Shown one piece after another: positions 34,516-43,943 of a stretch of 64,000 nucleotides of DNA. Every line of letters starts with the position of its first letter. Within the stretch, counting starts at the first letter, position 1. The notes beneath the pieces were generated by a model. That model ran no database searches. It was not told where the DNA came from and saw only the letters and a program-made list of their open reading frames with translations. The DNA comes from Polaromonas sp. (GTDB lineage: Bacteria > Pseudomonadota > Gammaproteobacteria > Burkholderiales > Burkholderiaceae_C): NCBI RefSeq assembly GCF_016185115.1, contig NZ_JACPOF010000020.1:62001-126000 (forward strand), given 5' to 3'. Position numbers and translations under genes: made by a program.

Positions 34516-35589
34516 TCAAGCCAGGGCTGCCGCAAGCGCGGGCTTCACGGCCAGCGCGACGACGTTTCGTGCCAGCGATTCAACTGCGGCAGGTGACAGG
34601 TCGGCGGTAGGGATGACCTGACGCTCCTCCCAGCGCCTGAAGTTGTTGCGTTGCGAGCGGCTGTAGGCAGGGTCGTAGTGCTGCACGGCCAGTTCGCGGA
34701 AGAGCGGGGGCAAGTCACGCGCCATCGCCCAAGCCTGCCACCTGGCAATGGTTTCCTTGCCGTGCAGTTCCTTCAGGATGCCAATGCGCTCGGCCAGCCA
34801 GTCGGGCCGGTCGCCCAGGTAGTTGTAGTCGCGCAGCAGGTATTCGACCCGAGCGTCTGTGGTGGCTTCTATCTCTATGCAGGGGCTGGAGCGCATGCGC
34901 TCGACCAGTTGCACCGGCACATTGATCTGGCCGATGCGGCGGCTTTCGCCTTCGACATAGAGTGGGCGTTTGAGGTCAACGCCTTCCAGCACACTTGCGA
35001 GTTGCGTCTCGAACGCGGTTTGTGAGGGCTGCGGCTGGTCCTGAATCGCGCCCAGAAGCGAGCCCTTGTGGCAGGCCAGGCCTTCAAGGTCAAGCACCTG
35101 CTCACCCTGGGCGGCCAGCGCCTGCAGGATGCGCGTCTTGGCATTGCCGGTGGCGCCGCAGATCACCACAAACGGCAGGTCAGCCGAGAGGCGGTCTATC
35201 AGTGCAATCACATGCCGGCGCCAGCCCTTGTAGCCGCCTGGCAGCTGCTGCGCATCCCAGCCGACCAGGCGCAGCCAGTTGGTCATGGAACCGCTGCGCA
35301 TGCCGCCGCGCCAGCAATAAATCATGGGCCGCCACGAGGCGGGTTTGTCGGCAAATTTCTCGCGCAGGTGAAGCGCCAGGTTGGCCGCGACCATCGCACC
35401 GCCCACGCGGCGGGCTTCAAATGCGCCCTGCTGCTTGTACAGCGTGCCAACTATTCTGCGTTCTTCGTTGTCCAGCACCGGGCAATTGATGGCGCCCGGA
35501 ATATGGTCGATGGCAAATTCGGCCGGCGAGCGCGCATCGATGATGGCGTCAAAGCCGTGGCGGTCAGCCACAGTGATCTGCGGCCTCAT
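34516..35589 (-). CDS. selU: tRNA 2-selenouridine synthase
   Basis: SelU (MnmH/YbbB) replaces sulfur by selenium at the wobble 2-thiouridine of certain tRNAs. The N-terminal rhodanese domain has the active cysteine in IYCWRGGMRSG. The C-terminal part has a P-loop-like GATGNAKTRIL. The family-typical YKQQGAFEARRVGG is present. Length (357 aa) is standard. No selD is seen in the window. Confidence 0.95.
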   Translation of the reverse strand: MRPQITVADRHGFDAIIDARSPAEFAIDHIPGAINCPVLDNEERRIVGTLYKQQGAFEARRVGGAMVAANLALHLREKFADKPASWRPMIYCWRGGMRSGSMTNWLRLVGWDAQQLPGGYKGWRRHVIALIDRLSADLPFVVICGATGNAKTRILQALAAQGEQVLDLEGLACHKGSLLGAIQDQPQPSQTAFETQLASVLEGVDLKRPLYVEGESRRIGQINVPVQLVERMRSSPCIEIEATTDARVEYLLRDYNYLGDRPDWLAERIGILKELHGKETIARWQAWAMARDLPPLFRELAVQHYDPAYSRSQRNNFRRWEERQVIPTADLSPAAVESLARNVVALAVKPALAAALA

Positions 35590-35686
35590 GCGCGCACGCC
35601 CGGCAACAGGTCAGAGCGGGGGGAAAGGGGAAAAGTCAAAGCCATGCCGGATTGTCGCGCAAGCAAAAGGTGTGCGAGATCTCCCC

Positions 35687-35760
35687 TGTCATCCCGGACT
35701 CGATCCGGGATCCATCCCCGCTTCGTTCACCGTGGATTGCGGGTCAAGCCCGCAATGACA
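35687..35760. repeat. REP-like double hairpin element
   Basis: The ends TGTCAT and ATGACA are inverted. Inside are CCCGGA-CTCGA-TCCGGG and ATTGCGGG-TCAAG-CCCGCAAT (35736-35756). This form (two adjoining GC-rich hairpins) is a widespread intergenic repeat type in proteobacteria. It lies between selU and the permease gene. Confidence 0.75.
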
Positions 35761-35770
35761 GTCAATGAAA

Positions 35771-38335
35771 CTAGTTACCCGACGTGCGCCTCAAGGTTTC
35801 AACAACAGGCGTGTTGAGCACCGAGCGTAAACCCCACCAGCCCGCAGCCAGCGCCAGCAGAGCCCCGGCAATGCTGCCCATCACAGGCACCGTCCATGAG
35901 CCAGTCCAGTTGAAGTCAAACACATAACGTGCCAGTCCCCAGCCCACGCCGAGCGCAACCACTGAGGCCAAAAATCCTGCCAACAGCCCCACACCGGCCA
36001 GCTCTGCGCGCTGCACCTGTCTGAGCAGGGAAGCACGGGCACCGACCGCGCGCATGATGGCAAATTCCTTGGCGCGCTCTTCACGCGTGGCCGTGATGGC
36101 GGCAAACAGAACCACCAGCCCGGCGGCCAGCGTGAAGCCAAACAAAAACTCCACCGCGCGGATGACCTGGTCGAGCACGCGCTGCACCTGTGCCAGGGTG
36201 CTGCTCATATCAACGTTGGTGACGTTGGGAAACGCGCGCACCAGCTGGTTGTCAAAACTCTGCGGCGCAGCTTGCCCGGCTGCCGCTGCTACAGGCTCTG
36301 GCGCGCGAAAGGCCGTGATGTAGGACACCGGCACATCGGCGAGGACCGCTACCGGGTACATCACAAAAAAGTTGACCCGCATTGAACCCCAGTCGACCTT
36401 GCGCAGGCTGGTGATTTTGGCCTCACTCACCTGGCCGCCCATGTCAAAGCGCAGCGAATCGCCCAGCTTGAGGCCCAGCGTTTTGGCCAGGCCGTCCTCA
36501 ACACTCACCGCATCTTTTTCACCCGATGTCCAGCGGCCGGCTACGATCTGGTTGTGCCCCGGCATCTCGATGTTGTTGGAGAGGTTGAATTCGCGGTCGA
36601 CCAGGCGCTTGGCGCGGTCGTCTTCGTAGTCATCGGGTGTCACGGGTTTGCCATTGACCGCCACCAGACGGCCGCGAATCATGGGGTACCAGTCAAACTT
36701 CTTCACGCCGCCATCACGCAGGGCTTTCTGGAAAGCCTCACCCTGATCAGGCTGCACGTTGATGACAAACCGGTTGGGCGCATCAGGCGGCGTGGCCTTG
36801 CGCCAGCTGCTGATGAGATCAGTGCGCAGCAGCACCAGCAGCATGAGCGCCAGCAGGCCAACCGCCAGCGCGCTGGTCTGCACCACCGCGTACGCAGGCC
36901 GGGCCGAGAGCTGGCGTGTGGCCAGCACCAGCCAGCGCGGCGCCGTGCTTTCATTGACGCTGGCGCGCAGCAGCTTGACGGCTGCAAAGCTGGTCACGGC
37001 AAACACCAGCGCCGCACCCGCAAAACCGCCGACGGCGATGAGCCCCAGTTTCAGGTCACTGCTGGCCGCCACGAGCAATGCGGCAAAACCCAGCACACCG
37101 ACACCGAGCACGGCCATCGATGCGGGCTTGAGGTTGCCGACATCGCGGCGGATCACACGCAGCGGCGGCACGGACGCGAGCTGCAAAACCGGGGGCAGGC
37201 CGAAGGCCAGCAGCAGTGTCAAGCCCATGCCCATACCGAACAGCACTGGCCATATGGTGGCCGCAGGCAAGGCGGTTTCGACCAGCCCGGCAAGCAGGGC
37301 CACAAAACCGTAATGCACGGCAAAGCCCAGCACCACACCGAGCGCGCTGGCAAACAGCCCTGCGAGTACAAACTCGAAGGCATAGGCCAGCGCAATCGTG
37401 CGTTGCGGCTGGCCCAATACACGCAGCATGGCGCAGTCATCCAGGTGCTTGGCCGCAAACCCGCGCGCGACGATGGCAACCGCCACCGCACTGAGCAGCG
37501 CTGCCAGCAGCGCCACAAGGTTGAGGAATTTCTCGGCACGGTCCAGGGTCTGCCGCATCTCGGGGCTGCCGGATTCGAGCGACTCCAGCCGCACGCCGCG
37601 TATGCCGGATTTCTCAAACGGCTTCTTGATCTCTGCATCGGCCCATTTCACAAACTCGCTGACGGATTTGTCATCGCCGGCAACAGCAAAGCGGTAGTTG
37701 GTGCGGCTGGCCGGCTGTATCAGGTTGGTGGCCTTCACATCGGCCTGGTTGACCATGGCACGCGGCGAGAAGCTGATGAAGCCGGCGCCCCTGTCGGGCT
37801 CCTGCACGATGATGCGCGTGATCTTGAAACTGCCGTCGCCCATCAGCAGGGTCTGGCCCGGTTTAAGGCCCAATGAATCGAGCAGGGATGCATCAACCCA
37901 CGCCGTGCCAGGAGCTGGCACATCCCGCGTAATGCTGCCGGGGTCTGATGCATCTGCGGCTACTTTCATGCTGCCACGCAGGGGGTAGCCTTCAGGCACG
38001 GCCTTGAACGACACCAGCTTGCTGGCACCGCCATCGGCGTCGCTGGCGCGGCCCATGGTCGGGAAATTCACGGTTGAGATGGCCTTGAGCCCCAGCGCCT
38101 GGGCTTTGGCGATGAACACAGCAGGCGTTTCGCCGTCGCTGCGGATTACCGCATCACCACCGAGAAGCTGGCGTGCATCGCGCTGCAAACCACCCTTGAG
38201 GCGGTCGGCAAAAAAACCGACAGCGGTGAGCGCAGCGACAGCGAGCGTGACGGCAACGATCAGCAAACGCAGTTCGCCGGCACGCAGATCTCGCCAGAGG
38301 GTGCGCCAGCCGAGTTTCAGGAAAAGTGGGTTCAT
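35771..38335 (-). CDS. FtsX-type ABC transporter permease (YbbP-like)
   Basis: This large 854-aa permease is of the YbbP/MacB-like superfamily. It has an N-terminal membrane anchor (LLIVAVTLAVAALTAVGFF), a long periplasmic domain, then FtsX-type core segments near residues 265-400 (LVALLAALLSAVAVAIVARG) and again at the C-terminus (EFLFGFTLAAGLVVLFAAIT, AIMRAVGARASLLR). No ATPase partner is adjacent in the window. The likely role is release of lipid-linked or hydrophobic molecules (inference). The adjoining gene moeA is unrelated. Confidence 0.9.
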   Translation of the reverse strand: MNPLFLKLGWRTLWRDLRAGELRLLIVAVTLAVAALTAVGFFADRLKGGLQRDARQLLGGDAVIRSDGETPAVFIAKAQALGLKAISTVNFPTMGRASDADGGASKLVSFKAVPEGYPLRGSMKVAADASDPGSITRDVPAPGTAWVDASLLDSLGLKPGQTLLMGDGSFKITRIIVQEPDRGAGFISFSPRAMVNQADVKATNLIQPASRTNYRFAVAGDDKSVSEFVKWADAEIKKPFEKSGIRGVRLESLESGSPEMRQTLDRAEKFLNLVALLAALLSAVAVAIVARGFAAKHLDDCAMLRVLGQPQRTIALAYAFEFVLAGLFASALGVVLGFAVHYGFVALLAGLVETALPAATIWPVLFGMGMGLTLLLAFGLPPVLQLASVPPLRVIRRDVGNLKPASMAVLGVGVLGFAALLVAASSDLKLGLIAVGGFAGAALVFAVTSFAAVKLLRASVNESTAPRWLVLATRQLSARPAYAVVQTSALAVGLLALMLLVLLRTDLISSWRKATPPDAPNRFVINVQPDQGEAFQKALRDGGVKKFDWYPMIRGRLVAVNGKPVTPDDYEDDRAKRLVDREFNLSNNIEMPGHNQIVAGRWTSGEKDAVSVEDGLAKTLGLKLGDSLRFDMGGQVSEAKITSLRKVDWGSMRVNFFVMYPVAVLADVPVSYITAFRAPEPVAAAAGQAAPQSFDNQLVRAFPNVTNVDMSSTLAQVQRVLDQVIRAVEFLFGFTLAAGLVVLFAAITATREERAKEFAIMRAVGARASLLRQVQRAELAGVGLLAGFLASVVALGVGWGLARYVFDFNWTGSWTVPVMGSIAGALLALAAGWWGLRSVLNTPVVETLRRTSGN

Positions 38336-38408
38336 GGCGCTACCTTATCAGTTTGGGAAAAGCCCCAAATCGTGCAGGTCTGGCCGCATCCCTATTGGCC
38401 CAAAGGTG

Positions 38409-39674
38409 TCAGACGACGCCGTGAAACATCATCACATCGACCAGATCACCTTCAGCGACATTGCCCTGGCCATGATGCAACACGATGAGTCCGTTGGCCT
38501 GCACCATGGAGCTCAGAACGCCCGAACCCTGGTTGCCAGTGGTGCGCACTTCCAGCCGCCCTTCGGGCGAAGTGGTGACCACGCCGCGCTGGTATTCCGT
38601 GCGGCCCGGCTTCTTGCGCATGGGCTCCTGGCTATGGGCGCGCAATAGCGGCAGGGACTCATCCCCTGCGCCCATCATGCGCAGCAAGGCCGGCCTGACC
38701 AGAGCCAGAAACGTCACCATTACGGCCACGGGGTTACCCGGCAGCCCGAACAACACCGTATTGCCAATACGGCCCACTGCAAACGGCCGGCCTGGCCGCA
38801 TGGCAATGCGCCAGAAGACCACGTCGCCGAGCTTGCGCATCATGCCCTTGGTGAAATCGGCTTCGCCCACACTGACGCCGCCGCTGCTGATGATGACGTC
38901 GGCCTGAGCCGCTGCGCTGCGAAATGCAGCTTCCAGCGCCGCCGGGTCATCGCGCACCACGCCACACTCGATGACGTCGCAACCCAGCCGGTCAAGAAGA
39001 CTGGTGACGGTGTAACGGTTGCTGTCATACACGGCGCCCTCACGCATGGCCTCGCCGGGGGACAACACCTCATCGCCGGTAGACATACAGGCCACGCGCA
39101 GGCGGCGATACACGGGCAATGTCTGCATGCCGAGGCTGGCGGCCAGGCCAATCGCCGCGGGCGACAGCCGCTGCCCCCGGGAAAGCGCGACACCACCAAG
39201 CTGCAAATCCTCACCGCGCAGGCGGCGGTTATCACCCACGCCAAGCAGGCCGGCGGGTATGTGAACGGTGTCTCCATCCACACGCACCAGTTCGTGCGGC
39301 ACCACGGTGTCCACCCCAGCCGGAAGAATGGCCCCGGTCATCACCTTGAGGCATTGCCCGGCATCGACGCTACCCGTCCAGGCCTTGCCGGCCAGGGCGG
39401 TGCCCACGCTGCGAAGGCTCACGGGACCACCCTTTTTCAGCACAGCACCGTCAAAAGCAAAGCCGTCCATGGCGGAGTTGTCATGCGCTGGCACTGCCAT
39501 CCCCGACACCAGGTCTTCAGCCAGCACCCGACCCTGGCACTGACGCAGCGGCAGGGTCACCACGTCATCGACCGGTGCGACGAGGCGGTGGATAAACGCG
39601 TTGGCGTCATCCATTTTCAGGGCCTGCGGGTCATAACCCTGCAGGGAGCGTGCTATCTCTTCAAGGGAGGTCAT
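38409..39674 (-). CDS. moeA: Molybdopterin molybdenumtransferase
   Basis: MoeA inserts molybdenum (or tungsten) into molybdopterin. The sequence shows LPLRQCQGRVLAEDLVSGMA, PAHDNSAMDGFAF, MTGAILPAGVDTVVPHE, and the MoCF-type loop ISSGGVSVGEADF. Size is about 421 aa. The ATG is chosen because the MTSLEEIARSLQGYDP start matches family expectation; upstream frame lies in a structured repeat. The repeat abuts the start codon, so the native ribosome site may have been replaced. It belongs to the Mo/W cofactor group with mobA and tup genes. Confidence 0.95.
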   Translation of the reverse strand: MTSLEEIARSLQGYDPQALKMDDANAFIHRLVAPVDDVVTLPLRQCQGRVLAEDLVSGMAVPAHDNSAMDGFAFDGAVLKKGGPVSLRSVGTALAGKAWTGSVDAGQCLKVMTGAILPAGVDTVVPHELVRVDGDTVHIPAGLLGVGDNRRLRGEDLQLGGVALSRGQRLSPAAIGLAASLGMQTLPVYRRLRVACMSTGDEVLSPGEAMREGAVYDSNRYTVTSLLDRLGCDVIECGVVRDDPAALEAAFRSAAAQADVIISSGGVSVGEADFTKGMMRKLGDVVFWRIAMRPGRPFAVGRIGNTVLFGLPGNPVAVMVTFLALVRPALLRMMGAGDESLPLLRAHSQEPMRKKPGRTEYQRGVVTTSPEGRLEVRTTGNQGSGVLSSMVQANGLIVLHHGQGNVAEGDLVDVMMFHGVV

Positions 39675-39909
39675 CCTAGAAACGGCAGTTGGATGCGCCC
39701 GAGTGGGCCGTGAGCGGCGCGTCTGGCAAGGCGTGACGACGCTGCAGGCTACTGCCTGCAAGGAGGAGCAACGCAGCCAGGCGCGTCGGGCGCGGTTCAA
39801 TCGGGCACATAGCGCGCTCACCGGAAGGGTGACGGTCAACGAAGGCGAAAAAGTTAATGTTCATAAGGCTTTGGCTATGTTTACAAGCGGTCAACTGCCA
39901 TTTCTAGGA
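39674..39909. repeat. 236-bp inverted-repeat element between moeA and mobA
   Basis: Inverted ends of 18 bp match at 17 positions; the left reads TCCTAGAAACGGCAGTTG. The interior has TGCAGGC-TACT-GCCTGCA at 39743-39760 and a longer imperfect stem around it (GCGCGTCTGGC with CCAGGCGCGTC). The right end supplies the TAG stop codon of mobA, and the left end touches the moeA ATG. No coding capacity is seen. It resembles a miniature mobile or structured repeat. Confidence 0.8.
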
Positions 39910-40629
39910 TCGCGTGTTTTCCAGCGAACGGAGTTCATCTAGGGTGTTGGCATTGGCAAAGGCCCTGGGGTCATCATCAGCGGTATTGAACGGCACATGC
40001 ACCACACGGTGCTGTGCCGTCCACGCATCAATTTTGCGCCCGCCTGAAGCCAGAAAAGCCGAGAGGCTTTCATGCAGGCTGGCCTTCATCAGGCAAAAAA
40101 CCGGCTGGCTGCGCAGCACGGGGTGCCCATCCGGCCCGGGTTCAAGCGCTTGTGCCACCGCTACGTCCGCCTTGGCCGCGATCAGCGCGTCCAGCAGGCG
40201 CCTGGCGAGATCCAGCGGGAACAGCGGACTGTCGCACGGTACCGTCAACAGCAGCGGGCTGCTGCAAAGCGCCAGGCCGGCCTCAAAGCCCGCAAGGGGA
40301 CCGGAGAAATCCTGCACCCGGTCCGCAAAAACCTGCGCCTTGCCTGCACCAAAGCAGGCCTTGGCCTGCGCAAGATACAGCTCGTGATTACGGTTGGCAT
40401 TGACCAGTACGCCATGCAAAGGGCCACCATCCTGGTGCGCAAGGCGAACAAGCGCATGCTGCACCAGCGGCTGGCCGCGAAACGGCTGCAGCCCCTTGTC
40501 CACCCCCCCCATGCGAGCGCCCCGCCCGCCGGCGAGGACCAGCGCGGTGATGTCGTTTATCCCGACATCCGATGCAGAAGTAAATGCAGATGAGGTCAAT
40601 AAAGTCGCGGATGAATCAGGGCTTGGCAT
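39904..40629 (-). CDS. mobA: Molybdenum cofactor guanylyltransferase
   Basis: MobA links GMP to Mo-molybdopterin to form the bis-MGD cofactor used by the formate dehydrogenases downstream. The nucleotide-binding start is LVLAGGRGARMGGVDKGLQP, followed by VPCDSPLFPLDLARRLL. Length is about 241 aa with an N-terminal extension of 25 residues ahead of the core. The ATG at 40629 is used; a GTG 24 bp upstream is possible. It overlaps tupA. The stop codon lies inside the inverted-repeat element. Confidence 0.92.
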   Translation of the reverse strand: MPSPDSSATLLTSSAFTSASDVGINDITALVLAGGRGARMGGVDKGLQPFRGQPLVQHALVRLAHQDGGPLHGVLVNANRNHELYLAQAKACFGAGKAQVFADRVQDFSGPLAGFEAGLALCSSPLLLTVPCDSPLFPLDLARRLLDALIAAKADVAVAQALEPGPDGHPVLRSQPVFCLMKASLHESLSAFLASGGRKIDAWTAQHRVVHVPFNTADDDPRAFANANTLDELRSLENTRS

Positions 40630-41443
40630 TCGGGAAGAATAACTGCTCCCCACCTATCTTGTAACTGGCGATCACCGCCTGCCCTGCGGGTGAGGTCACC
40701 CAATCGATAAAGCGGTTGGCCCCCAGGGCATTGACATGCGGATGTCTGGCCGGGTTGACTGGCAACACGCCGTACTGGTTGAACAGCTTTCCGTCGCCCT
40801 CCACCAGAACAGCCAGGCCGGCACGATTCCGGAAATTCAGCCATGTTCCGCGGTCGGTCAGCACATATGCGCCTGTCGATGCCGCGATGTTGAGCGCGGG
40901 CCCCATGCCGCAGCCGCATTCACGGTAGCCGGCGATCTTGGAGACATCCAGATCGGCCAGCTTCCAGTACCGCAACTCGGCCACATGGGTTCCGCTGCGG
41001 TCGCCACGGGACACAAAAGGTGCCGCGCCGGCTGCCGCCTTGCGCAGCGCGGCCACGATGTCCCTGCCGCGCACGCCGGCGGGGTCAGACGCAGGGCCGA
41101 CCAGCACAAAATCGTTGTACATGACGGCCAGGCGTTTTGTTGCAAAGCCGTCTGCCACCAGTTTTTCTTCAGCTGCCTGGTCGTGCACAAAGAGCACATC
41201 TGCATCGCCGCGGCGGCCCATGTCTATCGCCTGGCCGGTGCCGACAGCGACCACCTTCACGTCCATGCCGCTGGCCGCCTTGAAGGCCGGCAGCAGATGG
41301 GCAAACAGGCCGGACTGTTCCGTAGAAGTGGTGGACGCCATGAGCAGGGGCTGGGAAAACACCGCGCTGGAGGCCAGCAGCAATGCTGCGCCCAGAACTT
41401 TGGTGGCCAGCGCCGAAAACGCTCTTTGATGGCAGGCATTCAT
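40616..41443 (-). CDS. tupA: Tungstate ABC transporter substrate-binding protein
   Basis: TupA is the periplasmic binder for tungstate. After a signal peptide (ALLLASSAVFSQ) comes the TTSTEQSGLF motif typical of TupA, which lines the oxyanion site, and later SRGDRSGTHVAELRYW. Length (275 aa) is normal. It is first in function but last in the tup operon order. Tungstate import next to formate dehydrogenase genes suggests W-dependent or W/Mo-flexible enzymes. Confidence 0.93.
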   Translation of the reverse strand: MNACHQRAFSALATKVLGAALLLASSAVFSQPLLMASTTSTEQSGLFAHLLPAFKAASGMDVKVVAVGTGQAIDMGRRGDADVLFVHDQAAEEKLVADGFATKRLAVMYNDFVLVGPASDPAGVRGRDIVAALRKAAAGAAPFVSRGDRSGTHVAELRYWKLADLDVSKIAGYRECGCGMGPALNIAASTGAYVLTDRGTWLNFRNRAGLAVLVEGDGKLFNQYGVLPVNPARHPHVNALGANRFIDWVTSPAGQAVIASYKIGGEQLFFPNAKP

Positions 41444-42147
41444 GTCGTCAACTCTCCTTTCAAAAAATGGGCTGCGGCGGCTGAATCCGCCTGCAGGCGT
41501 GCATGGTCAAAAAAGTCTGCCACCGGCAAATCTGCAAGCAGATGACCCTGTTCGAGGTAGATCACACGCGTGGCCAGGCGCTTGACCTGACCCAGGTTGT
41601 GGCTGGCAAAAACGATGGTGCCGCCAAACGACTGCACCACGCCTTCGACCAGCCGCTTGGAGTGCGGGTCAAGGCTGGCCGTGGGTTCATCGAGCAACAA
41701 TGCCTGTGGATTGAGCGCCAGTGCCCGCGTCAGGGCCACGCGCTGGGTTTGCCCGACAGACAGCTGCCGGCCACTGCGGCGTGCGACTTCTTCGAGCTCC
41801 GCCCCGGCAAGCGCCTGCACCGCGGCCTGGCGGGCAGCCCGCCAGGGTGTGCCATGCAGCCAAAGGGCCAGTGCCAGATTGTTCTGCACCGACATGCGGA
41901 GCAACACCGGGGTCTGGAACAGCATGGCCTGCTGCAACGCCTGCTGTCGCCGTACCGAGCCTGACGTGGGTGCAAGCAGGCCGTGCAATACGCGCAGCAG
42001 GGTGGACTTGCCGCTGCCGTTGGCGCCCACCAGCGCCACGCGTTCACCGGCTTCTATCCGCAGCGAAACCCCTGCAAGTGCAGCGGGTGCATCGCGCCCC
42101 CGGGACAGCACAACCCGCACCTTGTCCAGGTCGTAAAGGGGGCTCAC
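41440..42147 (-). CDS. tupC: Tungstate ABC transporter ATPase
   Basis: This 235-aa ATPase has Walker A GANGSGKSTLLR, the signature LSVGQTQRVALTRAL (LSVGQ in place of LSGGQ), Walker B LLLDEPTASLD, and the switch His in VFASHNLGQ. It overlaps tupA by 4 bp and tupB by 4 bp on the same strand. Confidence 0.93.
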   Translation of the reverse strand: MSPLYDLDKVRVVLSRGRDAPAALAGVSLRIEAGERVALVGANGSGKSTLLRVLHGLLAPTSGSVRRQQALQQAMLFQTPVLLRMSVQNNLALALWLHGTPWRAARQAAVQALAGAELEEVARRSGRQLSVGQTQRVALTRALALNPQALLLDEPTASLDPHSKRLVEGVVQSFGGTIVFASHNLGQVKRLATRVIYLEQGHLLADLPVADFFDHARLQADSAAAAHFLKGELTT

Positions 42148-42884
42148 GGCCTTGCCCTGGTGATGGCGGATGCAACAGAAAGATTGAGCGGTGACGCTAA
42201 TCCGCTGAAGCAGACACGCAGCCCCCAGATCAGCAACTGCAGGGCCAGCACTACAAGCAGAAGTACAAGGCCCAGACCCATGGCCAGCGGCAGATCGCCC
42301 TTGCTGGTTTCCAGCGCAATGGCCGTGGTCATCACCCGGGTAAAGCCGTCGATATTGCCGCCCACAATCATGACCGCACCCACCTCGGCAACCGCGCGAC
42401 CGAACGCTGCAAGCGCGACCGTCAGCAACGCACTGCGCTCATCCCAGGCCAGTAGCAATCCTGTCAGGCGCGGGCCAGCGCCCAGGGACGCCAGTTGTTC
42501 ACCGTGCGAGACATGGGCATCTTCCACCACCTGTCTGACCAGGGCCACGACCACGGGCAGGACAAGGATGACCTGGGCCAGAAGCATGGCCTTGAACGAA
42601 TACAGCCAACCCAGAAACCCCAGAGGCCCGGAGCGGGACAGCAGCAGGTAAACCAGCAAACCTACAACGACGGATGGGAGGGACAGCAGCGTATTCAGTA
42701 CCGCGAGGAAAACTTCCCGCCCGGCAAACCGGCTGACCGCCAGCCAGGAGCCCAGAACACACCCGATCACAAACGCGATGCCGCTGGCACTGGCGCTCAA
42801 CGCCAGCGATCGCGTGACAATGGACAGCAGAACCGGATCGGCAGACACCACCAATTGCCAGGCGGCCTGCGCGCTATCGCCCAT
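42144..42884 (-). CDS. tupB: Tungstate ABC transporter permease
   Basis: This permease of about 246 aa has five to six membrane segments (SIVTRSLALSASASGIAFVI, LLSLPSVVVGLLVYLLLSRS) and the EAA-like loop AFGRAVAEVGAVMIVGGNID. The ATG at 42884 starts just after the fdhD stop. A longer frame would overlap fdhD. Confidence 0.92.
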   Translation of the reverse strand: MGDSAQAAWQLVVSADPVLLSIVTRSLALSASASGIAFVIGCVLGSWLAVSRFAGREVFLAVLNTLLSLPSVVVGLLVYLLLSRSGPLGFLGWLYSFKAMLLAQVILVLPVVVALVRQVVEDAHVSHGEQLASLGAGPRLTGLLLAWDERSALLTVALAAFGRAVAEVGAVMIVGGNIDGFTRVMTTAIALETSKGDLPLAMGLGLVLLLVVLALQLLIWGLRVCFSGLASPLNLSVASAITRARP

Positions 42885-42889
42885 GGCAC

Positions 42890-43864
42890 TCAAACCCCGG
42901 CCTCGGCCATTCCGGTTGCTGCCGCAATGTCCAGCCTCAACCGCCGGGGTGTGCTGAAACACAGGAAACGTTTGTTAAGCGCCCGGCCTATGGCGCACAG
43001 GCCCAGATCCTGTGCCAATGCATGGCCCATTTGCGTGATGCCACTGCGCGAAATGACCACCGCGATGTCCATCTGTGCGGCCTTCATCACCATTTCACTG
43101 GTAAGCCGGCCGGTCGTGTAAAAAACAAGTGCTTGCGGCGCGGAGGGCGGGGCGAGTGGCGCAGCGGCCAGTCCCGATGACAGGTCGCCCTCAGGTGGGA
43201 CAGCTGGCTCAGAGGACAGCGAACCATCCGCAACAGGAAGTGTGGGGGCCACAATTTCAGGATGCAACCACATCCAGCCTGCAATCGTATCGATGGCGTT
43301 GTGCCGCCCGACGTCTTCAACAAACAGGAGCATTTCGGGTTCAGGCGCAGTGGCGTCAAACAACGCGCAGGCATGTACAGATCCGGCCGACTTGTAGGTC
43401 GTCTCCTTGATGCGAATGGTGTTGACCAGCGAATAAAGCTGGCTCTGCGAAATCGTCACATCAGCCGGCAGGCGGATCTGGTCAACGGCCTCCATGAGGC
43501 CACCAAATACACTGCCCTGCCCGCAACCGGTGGTCACCACACGCCTGGCGGTTTTTTCTTCGATGTCGTCAATGCCGTATCGGGTTTTGACGGCCACGGC
43601 GCCAACGTCCCAGTCCACCGTGACAGACTCGATATCGTGAACAGAATTCACAAGCCGCTGATTTCGCAAATAACCCAGCACCAGCCACTCGGGGTGTGCA
43701 CCCAGCGTCATCAGAGTCACCAGCTCGCGTTTGTCGACGTAGACCGTGAGCGCCCGCTCCGCCGGGATAAAAACCGGCTGGTGTTCGCCGAACTCGTTGA
43801 CGGCGTCTATTTGGCAGGTCAGGGGCGCCTGGGCCGATGTGAGGCGCGGAAGGGGCAATGTCAT
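42890..43864 (-). CDS. fdhD: Formate dehydrogenase sulfurtransferase FdhD (variant cysteine motif)
   Basis: FdhD transfers sulfur to the bis-MGD cofactor to activate formate dehydrogenases. The family core is clear (HPEWLVLGYL, SAGSVHACALFD, VEDVGRHNAIDTIAGW, FYTTGRLTSEMVMKA). The catalytic loop reads TTGCGQGSVF, with C114 but Gly in place of the second cysteine known in E. coli (C121/C124). A 40-residue Pro/Ala/Ser-rich insertion lies between WLHPEIVAPTL and LVFYTTGR (about 200-242). At 324 aa it is longer than the usual 270-280. Confidence 0.93.
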   Translation of the reverse strand: MTLPLPRLTSAQAPLTCQIDAVNEFGEHQPVFIPAERALTVYVDKRELVTLMTLGAHPEWLVLGYLRNQRLVNSVHDIESVTVDWDVGAVAVKTRYGIDDIEEKTARRVVTTGCGQGSVFGGLMEAVDQIRLPADVTISQSQLYSLVNTIRIKETTYKSAGSVHACALFDATAPEPEMLLFVEDVGRHNAIDTIAGWMWLHPEIVAPTLPVADGSLSSEPAVPPEGDLSSGLAAAPLAPPSAPQALVFYTTGRLTSEMVMKAAQMDIAVVISRSGITQMGHALAQDLGLCAIGRALNKRFLCFSTPRRLRLDIAAATGMAEAGV

Positions 43865-43943
43865 GAAAGCGAGACTACAACAAAAGAGCCGACACGCATC
43901 GAGCCCGACCCGATGCCCTGCATCAACGACCCGGTAACTGGTG

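Noticed and set aside
36554..37876. Plus-strand open frame opposite the FtsX-type permease gene
   Set aside because: Its composition (rich in Gln, His and Arg) is typical of an antisense frame; the permease on the minus strand explains the region.
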